Assembly: GCF_001187505.1 (NCBI RefSeq)
Contig: NZ_CP012150.1
Span: forward strand, 2,666,001-2,730,000
DNA from: Mycolicibacterium goodii
Lineage (GTDB): Bacteria; Actinomycetota; Actinomycetes; Mycobacteriales; Mycobacteriaceae
Reading direction: 5' to 3'
Length of the DNA stretch: 64,000 bases
Part shown: positions 16,383 to 24,977 of the stretch, piece by piece
How the letters are laid out: each line of letters starts with the position of its first letter
Position numbering within the stretch: the stretch's first letter is position 1
Translations under genes and position numbers: made by a program
The notes under the pieces: model-generated
The model's database searches: none
What the model saw: only the letters and a program-made list of their open reading frames with translations
Told to the model about the DNA's origin: nothing

Positions 16383-16622
16383 CTAGTGGTGGTGCTTCCA
16401 GTGACCCTTGCCTGGGCCGCCATGCCACCGTGGGCCGGGATCGACCCATGGCCGTACCCAGCCTGGCCCTTCGACGCAGGCGTAGGCGTATCCGAGTGGC
16501 CCGCTCACGCATACGTCAGGTCCCGCCGATGCGGGCGCGGCACCGATAACCGCCACACTCATCGGCACCGCGACGGCGCCTGCGCCGACCACCAAGGCCC
16601 GCATGAGTTTCGAACGGATCAT
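16383..16622 (-). CDS. Small secreted protein with His-rich C-terminus
   Basis: 79 residues. Residues 1-33 form a Sec signal peptide with a long alanine/valine core, ending in PASA-GPD. The mature part is ~46 residues, with two cysteines that could pair (VCVSGPLGYAYACVEG), tryptophan/proline-rich, and ends WHGGPGKGHWKHHH, which could bind metal. A good ribosome-binding site (GGAGGTGGGG) precedes ATG 16622, and a strong terminator follows. Conserved mycobacterial secreted peptides of this layout have no known function. Confidence 0.8.
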   Translation of the reverse strand: MIRSKLMRALVVGAGAVAVPMSVAVIGAAPASAGPDVCVSGPLGYAYACVEGPGWVRPWVDPGPRWHGGPGKGHWKHHH

Positions 16623-16870
16623 TCCCCCACCTCCGGGTTGTTTTACCGTGTGTACTCATTGCCCCCGTCTGTGAACAACCTTAACGCGTCGTCTCGTGTT
16701 CCTGAAAACGGGTTTTGTCATTGCGTGACAATGACTTTGCTATTTGCTTAGCTGTACTAGTCACAGGCTTGTCGGTGTTTGCAAGCGGATCGGCGCCGCT
16801 GCGCGCCGATGCGATGAGTTCTGCCCGCCGCGCCAGTCTGCACTGGTAACCGAACCGGAGAGGATGGGGC

Positions 16871-17701
16871 ATGGGCTCGTTGCAAGGCAAAGTGGCATTG
16901 ATCACGGGGGGTGCCCGCGGGCAGGGCCGGGCACACGCTCGTGCGCTCGCGGGCGCGGGCGCCGACGTGGTGGTCTGCGATATCGCGGGCGACGGCGCCG
17001 ATGTGATCGCCGATGTGGAGTACGCGTTGTCGACGCCGGCCGACCTCGAAGAGACCGTCGCTGCGGTGAAAGCGCTGGGCGGGCGATGCCTGGCGGTCAC
17101 CGCCGACGTGCGTGATCTCGCGGCGATGCAGCGCGTGGCCGACGACGCGATCGCCGAGTACGGCGGCATCGACATCGTGATCGCCAATGCCGGCATCGCC
17201 ACCAGTGCGCCCGTCGCCACCATGAGCGCCGACCGGTGGCAGACCATGATCGACATCAACCTGACCGGGGTGTTCAACACGTTCCGCGCCGTCCTGCCGC
17301 ATCTGATCGATCGGCGGGGCGGACGCGTCGTGGCGACGTCGTCGATCGTCGCGCGCACCGGTGCCACCAACTGCGGTCACTACGCCGCGGCCAAGGCCGG
17401 CGTGGTCGCGCTCGTGCAGTCGGTGGCCTATGAGGTCGCCGAGTACGGCATCACCGTCAACGCGGTGCTGCCGTCGGGGGTGAACACGCCGATGATCCAC
17501 AACCCCGCGACCTACAGGACCATCCGGCCGGATCTGGAGAACCCGGGCCGAGCCGACGCCGAGGAGATGTTCCAGCAGGGCCGCCCCCGGCCCGGCCTCC
17601 TCGAACCCGAGGATGTCGCCAATGCCGTGCTCTACCTGGTGTCGGAGCAGGGTCGCCTGCAGACTGGCCAGTCGATGGTGCTGTCGAACGGTTTGAACTG
17701 A
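16871..17701 (+). CDS. Mycofactocin-coupled SDR family oxidoreductase
   Basis: 276 residues. The cofactor motif [11 protein letters not shown] (near 14) and the ~15-residue insertion containing [21 protein letters not shown] (near 55-75) are the hallmarks of the mycofactocin-dependent SDRs, which hold NAD tightly and pass electrons to mycofactocin. Catalytic Y174 and K178 lie in GHYAAAKAG. The C-terminal [10 protein letters not shown] replaces the usual VDGG. It is a carveol/alcohol-dehydrogenase-type enzyme; the substrate is unknown. It is preceded by GGAGAGGATGGGGC and stands alone, converging with the bd oxidase operon. Confidence 0.9.
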   Translation: MGSLQGKVALITGGARGQGRAHARALAGAGADVVVCDIAGDGADVIADVEYALSTPADLEETVAAVKALGGRCLAVTADVRDLAAMQRVADDAIAEYGGIDIVIANAGIATSAPVATMSADRWQTMIDINLTGVFNTFRAVLPHLIDRRGGRVVATSSIVARTGATNCGHYAAAKAGVVALVQSVAYEVAEYGITVNAVLPSGVNTPMIHNPATYRTIRPDLENPGRADAEEMFQQGRPRPGLLEPEDVANAVLYLVSEQGRLQTGQSMVLSNGLN

Positions 17702-17732
17702 AAACCCGCCCATCGCGCGGTCGATGCCCGGG

Positions 17733-18731
17733 TCAGCGTGACCACTCCTCGGTCTGGGTGAGCCGCAACAGGTAGGCGAGCGCCGGCAGCACGATCACCC
17801 CCGCCAGCACGACCACGACCAACAATCCGGTCAGGGTGGATTCCGCGCCCGCCGCGTCATTGATCGTCACCTCGTCGACCAGCAGCCACGGGTACTGGCC
17901 GACGCCCCACCCGGTGACCACCGCCGCGACGGCCACCGCCGCGGGGATCCGGCTGATCGCATAGCTGCGACGGAACACCAGCCACAGCGTCGCGACGCCG
18001 GCGACCAGGGCGATCACCAGGAGCGGCAGGGCGTAGGTGCGCAGTCCCGCCGTCAGGGTCGGGGCGTCGTGTGCGACGGGGTAGAGGCCCGCGAACACGA
18101 TGAGCCCGGTGACAACGCCGACGGCGAGCGTGCGTCGGCGCAGGCCGTCGGCCAGGTCGGTGTCACCGGCGCGGTCGGCGTCGGCGGTGAGGAACACCCC
18201 GGCCAGGAACACGCACGTCGCGACCGCCAGGAACCCGCCGACCAGTGAGGTCGGGTTGAGCCATGAGCCGACGCGATCGCCGTAGCCCGCGGCGGGAACC
18301 CGGCCGGAGGCGATCGCTCCCGCGACGGTGCCCAGGAAGAACGGGCTGATCAACGAGGATGCCGCGAAGATCGCGCCGAACAGTCGCGCCTGCGACACCG
18401 TCGCCGAGTACTTGCGGAACGCGAAACTGGCTCCGCGCAGCACAATTCCCGCCAAAGCCAGCGCCAGCGGAATGAACAACGTCGTCGTCGCGGCGGCGAA
18501 GGTCCGCGGAAAACCCGTCCACCAGATCACCAGGATGTAGATCAGCCACACGTGGTTGGCCTCCCACACCGGCCCGATGCTGTGGTCGACGAGCGTGCGC
18601 ACCTTGGCGCCGCTGCGCGCGTCGCCCGCGGTGAGATCGTAGAAGCCCGAACCGAAGTCGGCGCCGGCGAACAGCGCATAGATGACGACGCCGAGGAACA
18701 TCGCCATCGCGACGAAGGTCGCCAGCGTCAT
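17733..18731 (-). CDS. Cytochrome bd-type quinol oxidase, subunit II
   Basis: 332 residues, integral membrane, about eight TM segments, with the N-terminal GADFGSGFYDLTAG that typifies subunit II (CydB), followed by WEANHVWLIYILVIWWTGFP. It supports heme placement in the oxidase that reduces O2 with quinol without pumping protons. The start overlaps the subunit I stop by 4 nt. No cydDC transporter genes are adjacent, unlike the canonical mycobacterial cydABDC operon, which suggests this is a second, YthAB/CIO-like oxidase. Confidence 0.92.
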   Translation of the reverse strand: MTLATFVAMAMFLGVVIYALFAGADFGSGFYDLTAGDARSGAKVRTLVDHSIGPVWEANHVWLIYILVIWWTGFPRTFAAATTTLFIPLALALAGIVLRGASFAFRKYSATVSQARLFGAIFAASSLISPFFLGTVAGAIASGRVPAAGYGDRVGSWLNPTSLVGGFLAVATCVFLAGVFLTADADRAGDTDLADGLRRRTLAVGVVTGLIVFAGLYPVAHDAPTLTAGLRTYALPLLVIALVAGVATLWLVFRRSYAISRIPAAVAVAAVVTGWGVGQYPWLLVDEVTINDAAGAESTLTGLLVVVVLAGVIVLPALAYLLRLTQTEEWSR

Positions 18732-20116
18732 GAGACGACCTCCGAGCGCGGCGGGCCGTAGGGGCTGGGCAGATCGGTTTCACCCGCCCGCCACCGTCGC
18801 GCCATGGACCGTAGGACCACGACGGCGCCGACGGTCATGCCGAGGTACACCACGAGGACGATGACGTAACTCCACCACAGGCCGCTGCTTCGGCTGGCGG
18901 CCTCAACCGTGGTGAGCACTTTCCACACCGTCCACGGTTGACGGCCGACTTCGGTTGCCACCCAGCCTGATTCGACCGCAAGAATCGCCAGTGGGCCGGT
19001 GATGACGCAGACCCGCAGGAACCACCGGTTCGCCAGCAGATCCCAGCCGCGCCACCGCGCCAGCCAGTACACCACCGCGACGGCGGCCAGCAGCGTGCCG
19101 ATGCCCACCATCGACTGGAACGCCAGATGGGTGATGTTGACCGGCGGCCATTGCGACCGCGGCACCTCGTCGAGGCCGGGCACCGGCGCGTCCAGCGAGT
19201 TGCGCGCGATGATCGAGCCGAGCCGCGGGATGGTCAGCGCCCAGTGCACCTCCCCGTCGATCAGCACGCCGCCCAGGCGCAGCGGTGCCGGACCCTCGGT
19301 GGTCTGGGCAAGTTCGAACGCCGCGAGCTTGGCGGGCTGGGTGTCGTGGATGCGCATGCCCAGCACGTGCCCGATCAGCGGCTGCGCGATCGCGGCGACC
19401 GAGGCGAAGGCGAACGGCACCGTGAAGCCCAACCGGTGGTGCGCATCGACGCGTCCGCGCAGCATCCCGAACGCGTACACGCCGGACACCGTGAGGCCCA
19501 CGACCATGAACGCCGCGACCCACATGTGCGCGAACTGCAGCCACACACCGTCGTTGAACATCGCCCGCCACGGGTTGACGTCGACCACCTCGCCGTCCTG
19601 GATGCGGAAACCGGCCGGGTTGTTCATCCACGCGTTGACCGAGACGACGCAGAACGTGCCGACGATGCCGGCGAGGCCCATGGGGATCAGCGTGAGCAGG
19701 TGGCGTCGGGGTGGCATACGGCCCCAGCCGTACAGGTAGATGCCGAGGAAGATCGCTTCGACGAAGAACGACAGGCCCTCGAACGCGAACGGCAGTCCGA
19801 GCACATCGCCGAACCGGCCCATCAGGCCGGGCCACAGCAGGCCCATCTCGAAGCTCAGCACCGTCCCCGATACCGCGCCGATCGCGAACAACACCGCCGA
19901 CACCTTGGCCCAGCGTTGCGCCAACCCGAGGGCGACGCTGTCGTCGCGCACGATGCCGCGGCGGTGGACGACGAAGATGATGGTCGGGAACGCCACCCCG
20001 AAACATGCCAGCACGATGTGCCAGCCCAGCGAGAACGCCATCTGCTGGCGCGCAGGCAGCAGGCCCGGTGGTTCGCCGTCGGCCGCGAGCAGGAGCAGGG
20101 TTTCGGTGAACACCAT
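18728..20116 (-). CDS. Cytochrome bd-type quinol oxidase, subunit I (YthA/CIO-like)
   Basis: 462 residues, about nine TM segments. Visible functional sites are His33 in SLGWHIVLACFG (expected high-spin heme b ligand), FAHMWVAAF near 200 (His of b558), the quinol-site AKLAAFE near 260, SMVGIGT (Met of b558) near 330, and the conserved GRQPWTVWK near 395. The Q-loop is short, as in cyanide-insensitive or YthA-type oxidases. ATG 20116 has only a weak upstream GCGGGG. It is the first gene of a two-gene operon. The upstream side is scarred by a transporter tail and an IS remnant, so its promoter region may have been rearranged. Confidence 0.92.
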   Translation of the reverse strand: MVFTETLLLLAADGEPPGLLPARQQMAFSLGWHIVLACFGVAFPTIIFVVHRRGIVRDDSVALGLAQRWAKVSAVLFAIGAVSGTVLSFEMGLLWPGLMGRFGDVLGLPFAFEGLSFFVEAIFLGIYLYGWGRMPPRRHLLTLIPMGLAGIVGTFCVVSVNAWMNNPAGFRIQDGEVVDVNPWRAMFNDGVWLQFAHMWVAAFMVVGLTVSGVYAFGMLRGRVDAHHRLGFTVPFAFASVAAIAQPLIGHVLGMRIHDTQPAKLAAFELAQTTEGPAPLRLGGVLIDGEVHWALTIPRLGSIIARNSLDAPVPGLDEVPRSQWPPVNITHLAFQSMVGIGTLLAAVAVVYWLARWRGWDLLANRWFLRVCVITGPLAILAVESGWVATEVGRQPWTVWKVLTTVEAASRSSGLWWSYVIVLVVYLGMTVGAVVVLRSMARRWRAGETDLPSPYGPPRSEVVS

Positions 20117-20144
20117 GCTGACGAGTGCCCCGCAGAGGGCGGTG

Positions 20145-20225
20145 TCAACCCGCCGGACAGCAGGTGTCGCCCTTCCACGCCTCGATGCCCTCCCGGACCG
20201 CGACGGCGGCGATCACCAGACCCCG
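20145..20225 (-). pseudogene. C-terminal tail of a cation-efflux-type transporter (fragment)
   Basis: The minus strand encodes GLVIAAVAVREGIEAWKGD ending in TCCPAG and a stop at 20145. This closely resembles the last ~25 residues of actinobacterial CDF-like cation transporters, with a final TM helix and a Cys-Cys end. Nothing of the rest of the gene is present. It joins directly to the ISL3-type remnant at ~20225, so the gene was probably interrupted by that element and later lost. The family call rests on a short segment. Confidence 0.5.
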
Positions 20226-20433
20226 AGTTCCACGGTCCGGACAATCGTGTCGGCAACAACAGCAGCGGCAGGCAACGACTTTGAGTCAGACACAGGGCTC
20301 CGCGGGTGGCAGGTCTGTAACGGTGTGAGAACCTGCATCCGCTGCCGACCGGGGCCTGTCTCAGCTCATCGACACGACCTGAAATCCCGGCTATCCGCCA
20401 CCCTTACCCTGCCCTCAATTTCCGGAAGAGTCC
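20225..20433 (-). mobile_element. Left-end remnant of an ISL3-type insertion sequence
   Basis: On the minus strand the tip at 20433 reads GGACTCTTCCGGAAATTG, like the terminal repeat of the intact-length element at 21930. The next ~180 nt align with that element's 5' region, with shared blocks such as GTCGTGTCG-TGAG-TGAG and CTGTTGTTGCCGACACGAT. The end encodes AVVADTIVRTVELGV, matching AVVADTIMRTIEVGV of the other transposase. Homology stops at about 20225, where the transporter tail begins. The region 20434-20460 and 20117-20144 show nothing else. Confidence 0.7.
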
Positions 20434-20460
20434 GGATACCGTTTGTAGACCCCTCGGTTA

Positions 20461-21645
20461 TCACTCCGTTGAGCTGCCGGCGGCAACTGGATCACCTGTA
20501 GGAATCGCGTTGTTAGCACCGCTCTCGTAACGCCGAATCGTGGCGCGGATTTGGTCGCTTGCAACCTTGTAGATATCGACCACCGACGTGATATCGCGGC
20601 GCACTCCAACGTCCTTGCCCTGCTCAAATGTGGTTACGAACTTTACGGTTTTGCCATTCAAGTTGAGCCTGATTATCGGTTTCCGGTTGTTGTTGTCTAG
20701 GAGGATGGCAAAGTACGATTTGCTGTCTCGATAGTGGATACGCTCAGGAGCCACTTCGGACACTGCAATTGCTCGAACGATGTTGAAGCCCTCTAGCTCT
20801 TCATCGGTCGTCGTTACACCAGGATCTGCGACACCGTCTGTCTCGATTGTGGTGTCGACAACCACCGGCTTGGGCTGAGACAACGCGTCCGAAGGCGTGA
20901 TCTCGGTCGAGCGATTTGGGTCGGGTGCGTCGTCGCCGAGGGCTGTCTTCAGGCGGCTGTTCACCTGGTCTCCCACATACTGATTAAGCGCCTTGGCCAC
21001 AAGGGGTCTGAACTGATCGATGATCCTTTGGGTTGTTCGGCCCTCATAGATGCGGTTCACGAAGAATCGGATCCATTCGTCTGATGGCTCTTTCACCTCG
21101 GCGGCAATGATTCGGCGGATGCCGCCGATGTATTTAAGTTCCTCAGCGGCATTGACCACAGAGTCGATATCGAAAGATTCCTTGGAGAACTTCTGAATCT
21201 CTGGCACCAGCGTTCGGTCGATGTCGAGCAGATCGAACATCAGGAACGGCTTCTCGTCCATGCGGTTCGGCATATCGCCGTCAGTGTAGACGTGGTAGTG
21301 CTGCCCATTGGTCAGGATGGCGATGCGGGCTGAGGTGACCGCGAAATATCGGAACAGTTGCGACGCGTATCGGAGGTCCAGAGGATCGCCGATTTTCTTA
21401 CACTCGATCAAGATTTGGACCTGCCCGTCTTTGAAGATGGCGTAGTCGACCTTCTCGCCCTTCTTGACGCCGACGTCTGCAATGAACTCAGGAACGACTT
21501 CCGAAGGGTCGAACACGTCGTAACCAAGCACGTTCGAGATGAACGGCATGATGAACGCATTTTTTGTCGCTTCCTCCGTCAACACCGAATCCCTCATATC
21601 GCGGATCTTTTTCGCGATGCCGGCGAGACCGTCCGAAAATGCCAT
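20461..21645 (-). CDS. Orphan HsdR-N / PD-(D/E)XK nuclease-like protein
   Basis: 394 residues from ATG 21645 with AGGGGAA upstream. The N-terminal half carries the type I restriction R-subunit N-terminal fold: EATKNAFIMPFISNVLGYDVFDP, then GEKVDYAIFKDG and LIECKK, that is the D...E-x-K core of a PD-(D/E)XK nuclease. There is no helicase domain and no HsdM/HsdS neighbour. Residues ~270-385 form a separate conserved block (DEELEGFNIVRAIA, DSKSYFAILLDNNNRKPIIRLN, IYKVASDQIRATIRRYE). Base composition is visibly AT-richer than the flanks, indicating acquisition. Such single proteins occur widely in mobile regions and may be anti-phage factors, but their function is not established. Confidence 0.8.
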   Translation of the reverse strand: MAFSDGLAGIAKKIRDMRDSVLTEEATKNAFIMPFISNVLGYDVFDPSEVVPEFIADVGVKKGEKVDYAIFKDGQVQILIECKKIGDPLDLRYASQLFRYFAVTSARIAILTNGQHYHVYTDGDMPNRMDEKPFLMFDLLDIDRTLVPEIQKFSKESFDIDSVVNAAEELKYIGGIRRIIAAEVKEPSDEWIRFFVNRIYEGRTTQRIIDQFRPLVAKALNQYVGDQVNSRLKTALGDDAPDPNRSTEITPSDALSQPKPVVVDTTIETDGVADPGVTTTDEELEGFNIVRAIAVSEVAPERIHYRDSKSYFAILLDNNNRKPIIRLNLNGKTVKFVTTFEQGKDVGVRRDITSVVDIYKVASDQIRATIRRYESGANNAIPTGDPVAAGSSTE

Positions 21646-21929
21646 GTTTGTTCCCCTAGTGCTAGACCTTCGGGGCAAACTCTAGATGAGGTAGCCGACA
21701 GATAGGAGGGAAACCATCCCCGTTTCACCGCGTCTAGGCGTTCATCGGGCAACTCGTCGGCCCGGCTAATACTCGGCAGGCCTCCGTTCTGCCGACACAC
21801 AGCGCGAATCGTGGCGATCAGTCGGAGTTCGCTGTCGAATGGTCTCGATGTCGCGTATACCGGTTAACCGCAGCTGGAAGTCGAACGATTCCGCTCCACC
21901 TGAAAAATCTGCTCACGGTAACGTTTCCT
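21646..21929. other. Non-coding part of the island, no recognisable feature
   Basis: The 284 nt between the HsdR-N gene start and the ISL3 left end hold no convincing gene, hairpin or repeat. It must include the promoter of the HsdR-N gene on the minus strand, but no clear -10/-35 pair could be picked out. A 68-codon minus-strand frame (21594-21800) overlaps the HsdR-N start region and looks like chance. Confidence 0.5.
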
Positions 21930-23407
21930 GGCTCTTCGGGAATGAGAGTGCAGCGGTCGTCAGCGGGATGTTGGGGAATGGTGTCGTGTCGGTGAGATGA
22001 GGTGGGTCCTTGGTGGGTGACGATGCGGGTTCCTACACCTGAGCTCCACCAACACCACCGGGGGACCCGTTGTCCGAGGTTACTGCCTGCCCGCCTGCTG
22101 TTGTTGCCGACACGATCATGCGCACGATCGAGGTGGGGGTGACGATCACCGACGCCGCTGTCGATGATGAGCGGACCACGATCTTCTGCACGCCGGTGTC
22201 TGGTGATCCGCGCTGCCCGGACTGCGGCCACGATGGGACGTATCGCGACACGGTGGTGCGCCCGTTGACCGATCTGCCGGTGGCTGGCTACCCGCTGATG
22301 CTGCGCGTTGCCGTCCCTCGTTACCGCTGCACCACAGCCGAGTGTGGGCGGGCGGTGTTCAACCAGAACTTGGGCAAGCTGGCAACCCCGAGATCATCGA
22401 CCACACGGCGCTGTGCCCGGTATGTGCTGCGGCGGTTGATGATTGACCTCGCCACCATCTCGGTCATCGCGGGCGAGCTGGGCCTGTCCAGGCACACCGT
22501 GAGCACGATCGCCATGCGCACCGTCGCCGACCTGATCGCCGCGGCCGGCCCCGGTCGGCTCGACGGTGTGCGGGTCATCGGGGTTGAGGAGCACCGGTGG
22601 GCGCCACGGCGCGTGGGCACCGAGGGCTTCGTCATGCTGATCATCGACCCTCACCCCCGTCCACGACGACACCGGGCCCGCGCGGCCGCTCGACCTGGTG
22701 GCAGGGCGCTCAGCGGCGGCACTGAAGACGTGGCCAGCCGAGCAACCGTCGGCGTTTCGCGAGCAGGTCGAAGTGATCGCCATGGACGGCTTCGGCGGCT
22801 ACAAGACCGCAGCCGCTGATGAGCTGCCCGAGGCCACCGCGGTGATGGACCCCTTCCACGTGGTCGCTTTGGCCGGCACCAAGCTCGATCTGATCCGCCA
22901 ACGCATCCAACAGGCCACCTGCGGTCACCGCGGCCGCACCGGGGATCCGCTCTACGGTGTGCGCCGCACCCTACGCACCCGATTCCCGCTGCTCACCAGC
23001 CGACAACGGGCCCGGATAGAAGCGGTGTTCGCCGACGACAACCACCTCGGCGTCCAGAGGGCCTGGAGTGTGTATCAGCGCATCATCGCCGCCTACGGCC
23101 ATCCCGACCGGCGCCGCGGCAAAACCATGATGACCGCGATCATCGACTCCCTGCGCCGCAGCGTACCCGCAGCCCTCGAAGAACTCGCCCAACTGGGCCG
23201 CACCCTGCACCGCCGCCGCGCCGACATCCTGGCGTTCTTCGACCACCACACCTCCAACGGCCCCACCGAAGCCATCAACGGCCGCCTCGAAGCACTCCGC
23301 CGCAACGCCCTCGGCTTCCTGAAACCTCACCCAATACCGACTGCGCTCACTACTACACAGCGGCGCCCTGCACCCACTGGCCAATGCACTCTGAATTACG
23401 AAGAGCC
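21930..23407 (+). mobile_element. ISL3-family insertion sequence, 1.48 kb
   Basis: The left end (from 21930) reads GGCTCTTCGGGAATGAGAGT and the right end, reversed from 23407, reads GGCTCTTCGTAATTCAGAGT; they match at 16 of the first 20 positions and continue GCA. The GGCTCTTCG tip is typical of the ISL3 family. One transposase gene fills the element. The 8-bp flanks (CGTTTCCT left, AGTAATCG right) are not direct repeats, so the element's surroundings have been rearranged since insertion or the copy arose by recombination. Confidence 0.85.
22070..23394 (+). pseudogene. ISL3-family transposase, two frameshifts
   Basis: Starts at TTG 22070; a zinc-finger-like CPDCGHDGTYRD and CTTAECG N-terminus is followed by an HTH (GLSRHTVSTIA) and a DDE-type catalytic region with AMDGFGGYKTAA and TSNGPTEAINGRLEALRR. 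The frame is broken near 22650, where an extra C (GACCCTCACC instead of GACCTCACC) shifts it, and again near 23325, where an extra A lies in CTGAAACCTC. Repairing both gives one continuous protein ending NALstop at 23394. The expected first catalytic Asp appears as Glu (GVEEHRW). The copy is likely inactive unless the indels are sequencing errors. Confidence 0.85.
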
Positions 23408-23485
23408 AGTAATCGTCCAAATCGGGGCGTGGCAAGCAGGGCAGCACCAGCTCGGCAGCCTCGCCGCAACCGTTGTGGCGTATGA

Positions 23486-23857
23486 CATGCTGGTCTACTC
23501 GATCGGTCAGCAGAGCTCCAGTCTGCTTCGTCGTCGTATGTCGCGGTGAATGAGGTGGGGGAGCCGTACACACCAGACTCGCTCACGCGCATGTGGCGCA
23601 AGATGGCGAAGGCGGTCGGCGTTCGATCGATCCGGCTGCACGACGCACGCCACACCGCGGCCATGGCGATGCACCTTCGTGGGGCGCCGCTAGCGGTGAT
23701 CGCCAAGTGGATCGGGCATGCCGACGCATCCACCACGGCGCGCCTGTGCGCACACAGCGAGGACGATGCGCTGAAGGACGTGCCGGGCACTCTCAGGACA
23801 GTTGTGACATCGGGTGTGACAACGGTACGCCCAACGCTCACGGTCGTCGGGGGGTGA
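23486..23857 (+). pseudogene. C-terminal remnant of a tyrosine-recombinase (phage/island integrase)
   Basis: The frame is open from 23486 and reads YVAVNEVGEPYTPDSLTRMW and then the catalytic core LHDARHTAAMAMH (Arg box), and WIGHADASTTARLCAHSEDDAL (His box). The position of the nucleophilic tyrosine, normally in T-x-x-x-Y-A-H-S, is Cys (TGC). The N-terminal arm-binding and core-binding domains are missing; the ISL3 element ends ~80 nt upstream. It lies 37 nt from the 3' end of tRNA-Arg, as expected for an integrase that used the tRNA as attachment site. Confidence 0.85.
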
Positions 23858-23893
23858 CCGTGCGAATCCGCACGTCAGTGTTGTTTTGAAAAG

Positions 23894-23966
23894 TGCCCCC
23901 GGCAGGATTCGAACCTGCGACACCGGCTTTAGGAGAGCCGTGCTCTATCCCCTGAGCTACGAGGGC
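23894..23966 (-). tRNA. tRNA-Arg (anticodon CCT)
   Basis: The minus strand folds into a complete cloverleaf: acceptor GCCCTCG pairing with CGGGGGC, a D arm with GCTC/GAGC, an anticodon stem CGGCT/AGCCG with loop CTCCTAA (anticodon CCT), and T arm GCAGG-TTCGAAT-CCTGC. The 3' CCA is not encoded; the discriminator base is A. Its 3' end faces the integrase remnant. A second copy of the 3' portion, which would mark the other end of the island, was not found in 20.1-23.9 kb. Confidence 0.96.
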
Positions 23967-24098
23967 GTGCGGCCACGAGGGCTGCGGGCACAGCGTACCG
24001 CCCAACCCCGGCGCGTTCATGCAGGGGAGCGGGTTGCGCGCCGGGGGCGCGTCGGATGGTCGGCTGTTCCGCGCGACAGAGCCATCCATCGGCGATTC

Positions 24099-24920
24099 TC
24101 AGCGAAGTTCGGCGATCACCTTCGCGAACGTCTCGATATGCGGCATCTGCACGATGAAGTAGCTCACGCCGTAGGTGTCGCGTAGTTGCCGCAGCCGGTC
24201 GGCCATATCCGCTGCGGAACCGGACAGCACCCCGGGATGGTGCAGCAGCTGCTCGTCGGTGAGATGGCCCAGAAAGCGTCGCGTCAGCCTGAGGTCGGGC
24301 ATCTCGGAGCCGGCCGGAGGTACCGCGGTGAACGTGAGGTTGAGCTCCAGGTCCCGGTCGCCTGCGGCGTTGCGCAGGAACGAGATTCGCTCGGCGAGCG
24401 GGTCGCGGTCGCCGTCGCGCACTCCGTCGCCGCCGGTGAGGCCGACGATGTCGGCCGTCTGCGCGGCCACCGTGAGCAGCCGGTCGCCGTTGCCAGCGAC
24501 CATGACCGGGACGTCGGAGGCATGCTCACGCAGGTATTCGGTGGTGTGACGCAGATAGTCGATGCGTTCGCGGGCGCTGGGGAACGGCAGCTCGGCCGCC
24601 TCGAACTCCTCGCGGACGTATCCCGCCCCGAGCCCCACCTCGAACCGTCCACCGGACAGATCGCGCAGTGCGCTGACGTCCCGCGCCAGCAGCGCCGGTT
24701 TGTAGAAGCACGCGTTGAGCACGAACGTGCCGACGCGGATGGTGCTGGTCGCGGCGGCGATCGCGGTCAGGGTCGGAAAAGGGGCGGGCGCCCCGAGATG
24801 GTCGGGGACGACGATGACGTCGTAGCCGAGGTCTTCGGCACGGCGCGCGGTGTCGGCGACCTGTGACCGGGACTCGGCAGTGCGCACACTGACCGCGAAG
24901 CGGAATTCCTTGGGCATCAC
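24099..24920 (-). CDS. F420-type LLM-class oxidoreductase (TIGR03621-like)
   Basis: 273 residues, a luciferase-like TIM barrel of the F420-dependent group common in mycobacteria. Key segments are EDLGYDVIVVPDHLGAPAPFPTL (near 29), IRVGTFVLNACFYKPALLARD (near 61) and FEVGLGAGYVREEFEAAELPF (near 92), with SYFIVQMPHIETFAKVIAEL at the end. GTG 24920 or ATG 24917 is the start. The gene reads toward tRNA-Arg. It probably reduces or oxidises a small molecule with F420H2/F420; no substrate can be named. Confidence 0.85.
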   Translation of the reverse strand: MMPKEFRFAVSVRTAESRSQVADTARRAEDLGYDVIVVPDHLGAPAPFPTLTAIAAATSTIRVGTFVLNACFYKPALLARDVSALRDLSGGRFEVGLGAGYVREEFEAAELPFPSARERIDYLRHTTEYLREHASDVPVMVAGNGDRLLTVAAQTADIVGLTGGDGVRDGDRDPLAERISFLRNAAGDRDLELNLTFTAVPPAGSEMPDLRLTRRFLGHLTDEQLLHHPGVLSGSAADMADRLRQLRDTYGVSYFIVQMPHIETFAKVIAELR

Positions 24921-24977
24921 CCGATCCTAGGCGACCGAGGTTTGGCGGAAGTGCCGGCGGGCAATCCTGCGCGGCAA

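Noticed and set aside
17702..17732. Possible terminator between the mycofactocin-type SDR and the bd oxidase (CATCG / CGATG)
   Set aside because: The stem is only 5 bp and has no U-tract, too weak to call.
20116..20460. Second copy of the tRNA-Arg 3' end as the left island boundary
   Set aside because: Searched by eye for GGCAGGATTCGAACCTGC; not present in this stretch.
21594..21800. 68-codon minus-strand frame upstream of the HsdR-N gene
   Set aside because: It overlaps the nuclease gene start, has no ribosome-binding site and no recognisable motif.
23838..24089. 83-codon minus-strand frame reading through the tRNA (HALVAQGIEHGSPKAG)
   Set aside because: This is the translation of tRNA-Arg sequence, a known false positive.
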